Source: Helianthus annuus (lineage: Eukaryota > Streptophyta > Magnoliopsida > Asterales > Asteraceae). From it: a stretch of DNA of 64,000 nucleotides. The stretch covers positions 82,803,657 to 82,867,656 of the forward strand of contig NC_035449.2 of assembly GCF_002127325.2 (NCBI RefSeq), in the 5' to 3' direction. The notes beneath the pieces were generated by a model that saw nothing but the letters and a program-made list of their open reading frames with translations, searched no databases and was not told the DNA's origin. This document shows positions 1-10,417 of the stretch, piece by piece. Positions within the stretch are counted from its first letter, which is position 1. Each line of letters starts with the position of its first letter. A program made the position numbers and the translations under genes.

Positions 1-1367
1 CACAAAATTAAACGTGATAAATATATATTTAGTAAATACATTTTTCACAACGTCACTTGTCAATTATTTTGTGAAGTGTATAAATATTATTTTTAGGGTA
101 AAAATAATATTATCGAACGTTAACGAATCCAAAATAATACGAACACTTTCACGATAAACATATAAGTTACACCGGTAATTATTATTACCACTCGATCGTT
201 AAAACGTAACTTACGCATTTTACGGAAATATTTATGAACACGTATTTTTGTTAAGGTATTATTTTGGGAAATCTTATATAATAGAAAATATAATATTTTT
301 GTGAAAAAATATTTATATTTTGAAGTTAGAAATAAGATATATTTTAAGTGAGACTTAATAATATATTTCAAAGATATACGAACACACATGTATTAAATCC
401 CCCATCCTTGGGAAGGAAAAATAATTACCAAGTATGCACAGAATGTAAACACGAAATAGTTGTCTAACTATTTCCCAGAACTTAAACCATAAAGCTAAGG
501 CACGGCCGTCCGTCTAATAGAGTTAGTACATGTAGGTCATTGCACAGCTGCTTGACTTGGAGACATACTTGGTAGAGACGCACCGCTGTGAGTTCGTGCC
601 CCCCTTTTCTCTTAACTGTTTTCAGTTTTCTAAACTGCGGGGGTGAAATACATGTTACTATGATTACGAATATTTCTTACATGGTATGGTTAGCGTAAGG
701 AGGGTTATTACTTAGATCATGTGAATGGGTAGGCGGAAACTTGAGGTCATTAATCCTCAGGATAGGACTGAGGGGCAGGAGCGGTAGATCTATCTGGGTG
801 TAGCGAGCCCAGCCCCAGGCCCAGCATAACGGACCTCGGGGTGACTTTGTACCCAACGCATAAATCTGCTAGGTTTGAGCCTTCCTACTTGCATTTCACA
901 CATATCAATGGCCTTGTAAACCATTGGTGATCTCTTTTTCCTTATTTGCTACATACCAGGATTTTATACATACAAAGGTTTATTTACTCACTTACACATG
1001 TACTCGCTCAACATTATTGTTGATTTTTCAACTTACATGTATTTCAGGGAATTAAAGGATCTGGCGCGGTATGACACGTTTTCCCGCTGCACTAGTTATG
1101 AGATCATCCGGGTTTAGGGGATGTGACTCTTTCCTGGACAAGTTACAGTCCTTAAACTGTGTTTATGTTATGTTTGTGTTTGTTGAACAATGCTTATATT
1201 GTTAGGGTGTGTTTCCGTTAAAACAATGTTGTTGTATTTGGATTTTAAAACGTAATCGAATGGATGATCTTGCATGAATTTATTTCATATAGCTTTGTTA
1301 TGATTAAGCAATGGTATTAAGAAGTCACACCAAATTAACCACGCTTCCGCAAAGCCAGGGTGTGACA
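1..1367 (+). repeat. Element 1 5' LTR, 3'-terminal 1.37 kb
   Basis: Aligns end to end with 34096-35463. By eye there are about 25 differences, roughly 2 percent. Ends TGTGACA just before the primer site. The missing first 2 kb lies left of the window. Short reading frames here are not conserved genes. Confidence 0.9.
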
Positions 1368-1370
1368 GCT

Positions 1371-1382
1371 TGGTATCAGAGC
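1371..1382 (+). promoter_or_regulatory. Primer-binding site of element 1
   Basis: TGGTATCAGAGC, three bases after the LTR end, matches the complement of the 3' end of plant initiator methionine tRNA, the usual primer of this class. Confidence 0.85.
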
Positions 1383-1530
1383 TCTGATCATAGCGAATTA
1401 GGATTCCTTCTCGAGTCTAGACTATGATCACTAGGGCTCTCACGAAAACATTTTTACTGCATACCACTTAAGTCCAGATCCAAAACGTTTTTACAAACAA
1501 ATGTTGAGCACATTTTATATATTATTTTTA

Positions 1531-1665
1531 GGCTCAGTCTTGGAGGCTGAGGCTCGGTCTTGGAGACCGAGGCTCGATCTGACAGATCGAGGTAGATGGC
1601 TAGTAAGACTAGGAAGAGTAGGCTCAGTCTTGGAGGCTGAGGCTCGGTCTTGGAGACCGAGGCTC
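1531..1665 (+). repeat. Leader hairpin array, first part
   Basis: Nineteen-base inverted repeats, each with an 8-bp stem and 3-nt loop, start at 1533, 1553, 1573, 1623 and 1643. Examples are CTCGGTCTTGGAGACCGAG and CTCGATCTGACAGATCGAG. The larger unit is 90 bp: three hairpins at a 20-base period, then a spacer of about 30 bases. Element B interrupts the second unit at its third hairpin. The array continues at 8145. Confidence 0.85.
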
Positions 1666-2069
1666 AGTAGGACCGGTTTTGATGCCGTTCGATTACGTAA
1701 CGAACGTTTCACGTGTGGAATCCGTGAACGAACGTGACCGAACACACGATAACGTACTACTAATGTGATTCTATTGATAGAATTGACGTGTACGGTACAA
1801 GAATCACAAATACAATACTTTCTCTCTCTATTTTCTCTCTCTAGAAAGTCTTCTCTCCAAGTCTTCTCCAAATCTTCTATCAAAATCTAACTAAACTAGT
1901 GACATAATCCCCTATTTATATGGTCAAGGCTATTTAATGAAAGTTCACACTAATTACAAGTTTGTCACCTTGCCATTTCTAACTAAATATGACATTATGC
2001 ACTTGATTCCTTCCGGCTTTTCACTACGACTCGGATTGACGAAGGCGATAGACAAAGTATGCATCAACA
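1666..2069 (-). repeat. Element B 3' LTR
   Basis: On the minus strand it starts TGTTGATGC at 2069. It should end CTACA at 1666, but the last base is altered. About 8 percent diverged from 7740-8144, mostly in the half towards 2069. Confidence 0.85.
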
Positions 2070-4240
2070 ATCTCCCCCTTGGATATTGCCGTAGTCAATC
2101 TCGTAGTGAAACTCGTAGCGACTTGACTTTCTCTCTCTCTTGAGTTCCTCTTGCTTGAACAGAATCCCGGTGGATCTGTCTTCAGCTTCCGTTGCTCTCT
2201 TTCTTCAGAATCTTCAGGCTCCCCCTTTCGTCAAGCTTCTGTGCTTTTGGGATCGACACCTGGCTTTGCGTATCAACAGATTGAATGTTGACGGAATCTT
2301 CAGTGAGAGTCTTCAACATGACATTCTCGGATATAGCTTGGTCTTCTTCAGAAATTCTGCCTGGATCTTTCTTTCTTTGGTTATAACTTTCATCAGACTT
2401 CCCCTATCACCCTGCTAGGATAGACATCTGGGATTTGTTACCACCATAGAAATTATCTCCTGACTTCTCTCTGTTCAGCTCATCATCTGCATCATCTGCA
2501 TATATCTCAAACACTCTATCACAAACAAATAAAGTTGTGATTCAACTTAATGAATCAACAAATCATTTGAGAATTTTTACAAATTAAACACTAATCATAA
2601 ATTTTAAACATTTCAATTTCTAATTCAAATTAAAAAAAAATTAATGAATCATTTTAAACATTTCAAATGTCTTAACCAACCTATATGTTCATCAAGTTTA
2701 GCCTTTGAGATTTTGAAAATCAGCTCTTCACCATCAGTTGTCAAAAATCTTTTTGGATTTTTGAAAATATGAAACATAAATGCAAAGACAGAAATTTAAA
2801 TGCAAAACAAACATATTTTTGTGAGTTTGTGCAAGAGGATCATATCAGTTTTTGAGACATAACACAAGCACCGTTAAGCTTTTAATCGTTTTAAGTTCTA
2901 AACGATTCACGTAGATTGACGATCTAATTGTCCTCTTAAATTTTCATACAATTTTCAATCTATTCAGGATACTATTTAGGTATTTTATGAACTTAGTTCA
3001 ATTCATGTGTCCCACCTCTTGAATATACTCCCGTATCCAGAATCCCAATATTCAGTCTTACAGGTATGAACACTACAATGATGTCTGTACATAAATTAGG
3101 GGAAAGATGCGAGAACTGAGGGATCTCAGGTCAGAACTTCCGTTCAGCAGAGAGATATCAGCTTCGACTTAGCAGTGTGTCCCCTTTAGAGGATCTTTTC
3201 AGCTACAACAGATGATTATCAATTTTATTGTCTAATCAACTGAGGGCTTTATGCTATATTTCAAGCATTTTGTGGAAAGTATTAGCCAAGGACTAGGTCA
3301 GAACTACCGTTCAGCAGAAGTCCCGGAATAATACCCCAGACATCATAGAGTATTAACACCTAGTATATCATAATACGAGACCTTTCAAACGAGATTTCAG
3401 GGGTTACCTATATATCCAAGTAGTGTTCCCCACGAATTTCACAAGTTTGAAATTTTAGGTTTATATCCCGAATAAATCTACTAAATGTATAAAAACCTAT
3501 CGTCACATCATCAGTGAGACAGTTTATCACATTTGACATTACATTTCTTTAGCGTGCTGTGATAGTCCACTGATTTACTATCATTTCCTCTTTATCACAA
3601 CAAAACTCGTTTTTAACTTTTTCAATGTTTTTGACATTTTCAAATTTTCTATTTTTTTAAAATTTTTCTCCCCCTAAAATCAAAATATGTTTCAATTTTG
3701 ATTTTCTGAGAAAATTTGAAACAAACTGTACAAACTTGACAACTTGATGAGAATCACTTCAATTCTCCATCCACTTGGCGTAAACAATCAGAACTCCCCC
3801 TCACAACAAACTATTTTCCCATTATGATTTCAAAACACTTAAGTTTGTTTTAATCAAAATGGTTTTTCCGGAAAATTAGTTTTGTTTACCAAACAGTTTA
3901 GGCACGGGGTTACTTCATCACATTGTTTTTCGATCATATGTAGGAAAATCCAAGTACAAGTTAATGTCCTTGATTTACCATTTGCAGTCCAGAATCCTCT
4001 GTACCACTTGCAAAAACATAAACTCGTCTAATACCACTTGTAAGAAAAACACAAACAAACCTTTTTACCATTTGTTTGATTGACGTTACCGATTAGAATT
4101 GTAGAAAGATGCCGATTCATGATCCACGATACCATCTTGGGATCTCCGGCAATTCCTGCAAAATCTCAAACACTGATTTAGAAGGATGCCGATTCATGCT
4201 CCACGCTTACAAACCTGGGAGCTCCGGCAAGTCAGGTTTT
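2070..4240 (-). other. Element B 3' noncoding region with polypurine tracts and a block conserved in element C
   Basis: The terminal polypurine tract (minus AAGGGGGAGAT, 2070-2080) abuts the LTR. Further minus-strand AGGGG(G)A-type tracts lie near 2219, 2397, 3669 and 3794. Positions 3665-3890 are about 94 percent identical to 39415-39635 in element C, although the LTRs of B and C are largely unrelated. No coding frame. A CCGTTCAGCAGA motif repeats near 3140 and 3310. Confidence 0.6.
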
Positions 4241-6621
4241 TCATTTAAAAAGATCCACCCAAGCCCGACCAGCCTTGGGTGTTTTCGACAATTTTACCTC
4301 AACCAATGGCTCCTCTGGCTTTGACGAACCAGAATCATTGCCTGAATGTGGCTTGTCTGACTTTAATGAGTCAGATTCATTGCCGACATGTGGCTCCTTT
4401 GTTTTCGAAGAAACAGATTCATCGCCAGGAAGTGAAAACTTCACTTTCTTCTTTTTCTCCTCTTTTGTCCTCAGATTTGCATCTGATGAATTCGACTTGC
4501 TTGACTTTGCAGTTGAGGAAGTTGATTCATCAGCACTCTTCTTCGATCTGTCGGGTGAACCCGAGGACAAAATCTTTTCGAGATATTTTCTCGCTTTCTT
4601 TCACTTTTTCCTCAGTCGGTCTTTCTGCCCCTGAGAAAGCTTCACTTTTGTTTCTTGAACTTTAGATTTTTTGACTTTCTGTTCTTTGACGTTTTGACCC
4701 GAAGCTTTCAATTCTTTGGGCTTGACAACGACTGGTATTTTCTTTGCCATTTTCTGAGAATTGGCCCTCAATCTTTCATGCGATCTCCTTGGGCAATCTC
4801 GGGCAATGTGACCTTTGATGTTGCAGTTAAAGCACCTCCTGGTCTCATAACTCCAGTATTGGCAGTTAACAGCAATGTGTCCGTGATATCCGCAGCTGTA
4901 ACACACTCTGTTATCGTACCAATCACCATTTTCATACCAAACGCTCAGATCAAAGCACTGTTTGGCTTGGTGATACTCTTTCCTCTTCTTGATTGTTGGA
5001 TTTGTCTTTTGAGCACTGTGGTCAAACCTGCACCACTTATTACCAACATTTTTTGAGTTTTCATTTTTTACTTTTTGTAATTTTTTATTTTGATTGGATG
5101 ATCGATCTGATGAACTTTTATTATCTTTTTGTTTCTGTTCCACTTTCTTCTTCAAAGGTCTTTGTTTAGAACATTCACCCTTTTCAGTCGATTGTAGAAC
5201 AGTTTTCTGAAATTTTTCTTTTAATTTTAAAAACAATTTTTGTTTTTCAATTTTTTCATTTACATCATCAGATTTCTGATCACAATCTTCAACTTTGACA
5301 TTGCCAAAGTTTGTGACATCGTCACTTATTGGAACTGAATTGATTGGTTTTGGACAGGGAAAATTCAAACTGTCAGATTTAGTCACAAAATCTATCAATT
5401 TCTTCTCAAGTTCATCAATTTTGTTCCTCGAATTCTCAGCTTCACTTTCAAGTTGAGATATTCTCCCAAAATGAGACTTGATAGTTTTTTCATTATCATT
5501 CTTCAAATTTTCAAGAACAGATTTTTCATTCATCAAAACTTTTATCTGTTCCTGAAATTTTGATTCATTCGCTTTCAGATTCTTGTTTTCAAGTTTAATC
5601 CAGAAATCTAAATCTTCTGAAGATTTCTGTTTGCTTTCAAGCTCTTTTACCAACTCTTTGATTTTCTTTTGAGCGCGTTCACCTTCTTTTTCAAGTTCGA
5701 TAATTTTCTGAAGATGGGAATTTATCATCTTCTGTTTTTCAATGTTGTTTTTACTGAACACATTTCTCCCATCTTCAAGAATTTTCACTTGCCCCTCAAA
5801 TTCTTGATTTTCAAAGTTAAACTGTTAAAACCAACCAACAGTTTGTCATTTTCAGCTTTCAACTTCTCACAATTTTCTTTCAGAATAAGAATCTGATTTT
5901 CAGCAACGTGCTTCTCGTCTTTCAACTTTTTGACTTCAGATGCCAAACTTGCCATGTCTTTCACGAGTTTGTCATTGTCAGTCATAAAGTTGTCACACTT
6001 AGAGCACACTGTTTCATTCTTCACCGATTCTTCAGCTTGTGGACTTTCTTCTTCCTTTGCTGTGAATGTACCTGCACAGAACATTTTAACGAAATCAAGA
6101 GGATTTCCATTATTATCAATATAACAACCTCGTTTGAAATCGTATTTCAGCACATGTTTTGCCCTGATACATTTACCAATCCTTTTGATCATCTCCTCAA
6201 ACACATCTAAACTCAAATCTAGCACATTACTCTCCAAAACCTTGATTATATCTTTCTTTCTCTTTCTGATTTCAAGTTCATGAGCTTTAAGTTTGCTGAT
6301 GAATTGATTTAAAGGTAGTTTTGAAAAATTTGAGTCCTCCCTTAAATTTTTCAAACATTCACCCCATTCAATTTGTAATGCATCTGCAAATTTCTCCAAT
6401 TTCTCAACATTTGACGGATATATCTCATGATCTTTCAGATAATTCAGTAAAACACTATATCGGTCTTTAAGATCATCCAACGTTTCGTCTTTCAGACACA
6501 CGAAATATTTAAACCTTTTTACCCATCCATCTTTGCTCACTTTTCTATAACCCTCATCTAGAAATCCGTGATGCCAATCATTAAATCTCTCAAAATAATA
6601 ATTTTCTTCTTCATCAAACAT
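4241..6621 (-). pseudogene. Element B gag-like protein, broken
   Basis: Reads from 6621 (MFDEEENYYFERF) leftwards. The first frame (6621-5785, 278 residues) resembles the helical N-terminal gag domain of Ty1/copia elements. The second (5788-4601, 395 residues) starts with a Lys/Glu-rich probable coiled coil and ends with two CCHC zinc knuckles, CYSCGYHGHIAVNC and CFNCNIKGHIARDC, expected to bind packaged RNA. The third (4570-4241) is a Ser/Lys-rich tail in the same frame as the second, separated from it by one in-frame TGA at 4601-4603; element C reads through here. The first and second frames differ, so there is an indel near 5787. Element C reads continuously there but lacks about 45 residues, so programmed shifting is unlikely. 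No pol domains follow. Confidence 0.75.
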
Positions 6622-7725
6622 TTTGATCTCACTTTCTTCGCTAAGTGACTTGATTCAAAAATTTGTTTTTCGCTCAAAGCTCACACAATTTCAATTTCCA
6701 CAAAGCCCGCTAAACGTTAGTTTCCCAATTTAATTCCACAAGCTAGCAACCCACTAATCAAACCTGCTTCACAATAGGAGCCCAAACATATTGGCCCAAC
6801 TCAAAGTTGATAGACTTATGACCAAATGATTGAATGTGAACAATTCACATTATCAAAAAATGTGATTGGGCCCTTATAGACTAATGGGGCAGTGAACAAG
6901 AAGGCTGAGATTAGGCCGATCTCTTTAATGGGCGGTGGTGTAATGGGGCGGCAGCTGGGATTGGACCAACTAAACTAACACACTTCATCCAAGACACAAC
7001 TGTGTATAATCGGATCTTTTATTGTTGAATGATGATTTGACCTTAAAACCGGCACTGTTGAATGATGATTGAACCTTTTTCAAAGTGGGTCGGTGTAATA
7101 ATGGGCGGCAAGACACTTCGAACAGAATAATCACATGCAAAGTTGTTTGTTACACAAAGCCTCTTGATTGGACCTCATATGCCACTAAGCTTACAAATGA
7201 GCGGCACTTCCAATTACACAACAACAGCAGATCAACTCTATAACAGCCGACTACCTTTAATGATCAGAGAATCACGTGAAGAAGATGACTAATGAGCGAT
7301 CCATACTGACACTTGGAGCGGACCACATCAAACACAAAGAGCGATCCATGAGTTGTTCACAAAAGCGGTTCATAACATTGACTTAAAAGCGGTTCAACAG
7401 TTGTAATTATGAGCGATCCAACCTGTTTCTGACCAAATAAGCGATCCAAACCTGCTGTTTGACGCGAATCAGACCCGAACAACTGCGATATCTCCAAAAC
7501 GACTTGGAGTTTCGAGCTGAAACTTGGTAGGGTTGTAGATCGGGTTTATACGCACAACATATCCAAAAATCAGACGAAACGGACCGTATTTACCTGTTCA
7601 ATTTGATGAAAAACGATGAAAAACGTGAAAAGTAGGTAGAAGATGAAGAAATAGGTGAAATCGGATCTGAATCGGCTCAAATCTGGTACGAAAACGATGT
7701 GTTTGATCGTGCAATCGAGCTCCTA
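6622..7725 (-). other. Element B leader with short repeats
   Basis: Untranslated leader between primer site and gag. Between about 7190 and 7450 the motifs GAGCGATCC and AAGCGGTTC recur eight or more times at irregular spacing. Elements C and E have comparable arrays, with different sequence, in the same position. Confidence 0.6.
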
Positions 7726-7737
7726 GCTCTGATACCA
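7726..7737 (-). promoter_or_regulatory. Primer-binding site of element B
   Basis: Minus-strand TGGTATCAGAGC, two bases inside the 5' LTR end; matches initiator methionine tRNA and fixes the orientation. Confidence 0.85.
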
Positions 7738-7739
7738 AT

Positions 7740-8144
7740 TGTAGGACCGGTTTTGATGTCGTTCGATTGCGTAACGAACGTTTCACGTGCGGAATCCGTG
7801 AACGAACGTGACCGAACACACGATAACGTACTACTAATGTGATTCTATTGATAGAATTGACGTGTACGGTACAAGAATCACAAATACAATACTTTCTCTC
7901 TCTACTTTCTCTTTCTAGAAAGTCTTCTCTCCAAGTCTTCTACTAATCTTCTCCAAGATCTCTAACTAAAATCATGACATAATTCCCTATTTATATGGTC
8001 AAGGCACTTTAATGATAGTTATCATTAATTACAAGTTTGCCACCTTGCCATTTCTAACTAAATAAGACATTATGCGCTTGATTCCTTTCGGCTTTTCACT
8101 ACGAATCGGTTTGACGAAGGCGATAGACATTAAATGCATCAACA
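7740..8144 (-). repeat. Element B 5' LTR with TATA box
   Basis: Complete TG...CA ends on the minus strand (TGTTGATGC at 8144, CTACA at 7740). Minus-strand TATAAATAG at 7989-7997 is a good TATA-box candidate for the element's promoter. CT-rich sequence follows at about 7890-7960. Confidence 0.8.
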
Positions 8145-8439
8145 GGCTCGATCTAAGAGATCGAGGTAGATGGCTAGTAAGACTAGGAAGAGTAGGCTCA
8201 GCCTTGGAGGCTGAGGCTCGGTCTTGGAGGTCGAGGCTCGATCTAAGAGGTCGAGGTAGATGATAGAGCAGTCTTAGAGACTAGGAGGAATTTGGCTAGT
8301 GGGACTAGGAGTGTCAGTCTAGGAGACTGTGAGGCTAGTGGGACTAGGAGAATTATGTGATTTCTTACTTGGTGACTAATGTGTTTACCTGATTGTATGA
8401 CTGATTATTTGTGCATATTTGTGTTTATGTTACAGACAC
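8145..8439 (+). repeat. Leader hairpin array, second part, ending at a splice-acceptor-like tract
   Basis: Continues the array from 1531. Hairpins at 8147-8165, 8197-8215, 8217-8235 and 8237-8255 keep the 8-bp stem and 3-nt loop, and most substitutions keep pairing as Watson-Crick or G-U. Shorter hairpins follow at 8270-8282 (AGTCT-TAG-AGACT) and 8315-8329 (CAGTCT-AGG-AGACTG). The segment ends in a T-rich run and TTACAG (8430-8435) just before the ATG at 8440, which looks like a 3' splice site. This suggests, without proof, that the leader is spliced. Confidence 0.7.
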
Positions 8440-10053
8440 ATGGACTCGCCCGGCACTGGCGACTCAGACACCACAGGCCCTAGACCTATAGTATCAGATG
8501 ACCTAGCATCTTCAGAGCATGAGGTGCACACGTCGGACGTTACTAGCACGGACGATGACGACTTTCAGCCCTTCGCACTACCTGACGAGGCTGATGAGCT
8601 CGCTGATGGCCCTCTTATTGGGGACTTAATGCTTGTAGAGATCCCTGCTCCCATACCCTTAGCTGTTTATCCTGCTTACGATTTGCTTCTTGACGCCGAT
8701 GCTGATGGCGATATTGATCTGTTTGACGATGATCTCCTAGAGGACGATGAGGAGGGCGAGGCCCTTATAGCCGACGGAGGACTTTTACTGCTCGCAGATG
8801 CTCCAGCTGTGGAGTCACCTGCACACTAACCTGCTCCAGACTCCTTCGAGTCTGTGGCCTCTGCACCTTCCCACACTCTGAGCGCACAACACTTTTCACA
8901 TGGTTCAGATCCTGACCAGGCATCCTCTGCTGCCCCTATTCCTAGCTTTGCTTTCGACCACGATGATGTGGAGGATTCCGATCCTGTCTTTCCCCCAGGA
9001 TTCGACCCAGATCAGGATATAGAGTTTATACCTATGGATCAGCCTATGGAGGATCCGGTCGACCCAGCTGACCCAGTTGATCCCATTGACCCTGAGTTTG
9101 ATTTTGAGATGGCCTTTGATGATCCCGAGCCTGCCATCGCCCCTGAGCAGGCAGCCGCTCTAGACCCTGTGCTTGAGCATGATCCCGTTCATGTTGGCAT
9201 GCCTATTGAGCCTGTGATTGCTGACCCACCTGCTGATGATCACCCTGTGGATGCTCCGTTGTTGGAGGGCGATCATGTCATTGATGCTGATCACGTTGAT
9301 CCCCCACTTATTGCTAATGCACCTGTTGACCCTCTTGTTGCTCCCCCACCTGATCCCGTTCCACTAGAGCCCGAGCATGCATTGTTCGCGACCCACATGG
9401 ACCCACGAGATGAGCACGCCCAGCACGGGTGAATTCCTGCTGATGATGAGGTTCCACCTATTCCCCCTCAGATCACTGATACACGTCACGTTGATACCTC
9501 TTTTACTTTTCCTCAGTTTACACCGCCAGCTAGACCTGGAGAGGGTTCTTCGGCCCATCCCTTTGGGCATGTGCCGACGTCTGTTCCCTTCATGCCTCAG
9601 TTTTCACCTGTTTTACCCCCTGTTTCTCCATTTCATGTGGCACCTTTTAATCCCACCAGTGAGCCATTCCTTTGGTCGTCACCACCTGCCATGCCACCGA
9701 CCGACCCCTACCATCCTTTCCACATGGGGTACTCCATTGAGGATGTTTTGATGTCTTTTGTCGCCCAGCACGAGGCACACACACGGCGCATTCAGGAGCT
9801 TGAGAAAGCTCAGCCGCCGCCGTGTCAGTGCCAGGGTCAGACCCACACTCCTTTGCAGCCCTCTCGACCCTTACCACCGGATTATGCTGCACGCCTCTTT
9901 GCATTAGAGCAGCAGGTTGCTTCTTTCTTGCGTACTAGAGAGCCATGGAGGAGGACTGGCTCCAGTTGTGTCGTTTGTTTTACACTCACTTTCCCCCTCC
10001 TCCACCGCCATCTGTGTAGAGCTCATCAGTACCTTATGGGTAGACGTTGGTGA
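8440..10053 (+). pseudogene. Extra acidic, proline-rich reading frame 5' of gag in element 1
   Basis: One frame is open from ATG at 8440 (MDSPGTGDSDTTGP) to 10053 apart from two stops, TAA at 8827-8829 and TGA at 9430-9432. An indel near 9945 also seems likely: the other frame from 9945 reads EEDWLQLCRLFYTH, then a proline run, and stops at 10019. The intact product would be about 525 residues. The first 330 are very acidic with many Asp-Pro and Val-Asp-Pro repeats, so probably disordered. A Pro/Phe-rich stretch follows (about 360-430), then a short helical, possibly coiled-coil segment (EDVLMSFVAQHEAHTRRIQ) and a Cys-containing linker CQCQGQ. I do not recognise the family. It shows no gag, protease or envelope motif, no signal peptide and no membrane segment. 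Its place between leader and gag suggests an accessory protein. Confidence 0.55.
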
Positions 10054-10417
10054 GAAGACGGCGATTGCTTTTGACTGCACAGCATTTTTGGAGACTACAT
10101 TATGATTCTGACTTTTGTTGACATGTATTTGATGTATTGACACTGATTCGATATAGTTTTTGGACTAGGGTTATGTAGCCCTTAGTCGACTGATGTTGTA
10201 TGACACTGTGATGTACTTGTACACTTACTATGTGGTCTCGATATATGGCAATCGCAGTATTCTCATCATATTTGATGCTTGATTGATTATTTATATTTTT
10301 GTGACATGAGATGATATGTGAATGATATATTGATAACATGAGATGTTATGTACTATTACTATCATTATATACGTACGCTTTACTATGGCCTGACCAACGT
10401 AAACACATCTTTAGAAG
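10054..10417 (+). other. Noncoding spacer between extra frame and gag in element 1
   Basis: AT-rich, with no convincing frame or repeat. It may hold a promoter or act as an intron, but nothing decisive is visible. Confidence 0.4.

Larger units (their letters stand above)
1666..8144 (-). mobile_element. Element B: gag-only, Sirevirus-like LTR retrotransposon inserted in the leader of element 1
   Basis: LTRs of about 405 bp (1666-2069 and 7740-8144) flank an internal region with a gag-like frame but no protease, reverse transcriptase or integrase. GGCTC is duplicated at 1661-1665 and 8145-8149. Primer site and polypurine tract show it reads on the minus strand. The terminal base of the left LTR has changed from T to A. 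Multiple AGGGGGA-type tracts, a long coiled-coil gag and leader repeats resemble Sireviruses (Ty1/copia). With no pol it must depend on enzymes from another element. Its LTRs differ at about 32 of 405 positions, far more than those of its host. Confidence 0.85.

Noticed and set aside
5785..5788. Overlap of two gag frames in element B that resembles a programmed frameshift
   Set aside because: Element C reads through the equivalent region in one frame, and no pol follows that would need frameshifting. A simple indel explains it.
1531..8255. Regular repeats with spacers that resemble a CRISPR array
   Set aside because: Plant DNA, spacers repeated rather than unique, no cas genes; the units are hairpins in a retrotransposon leader.
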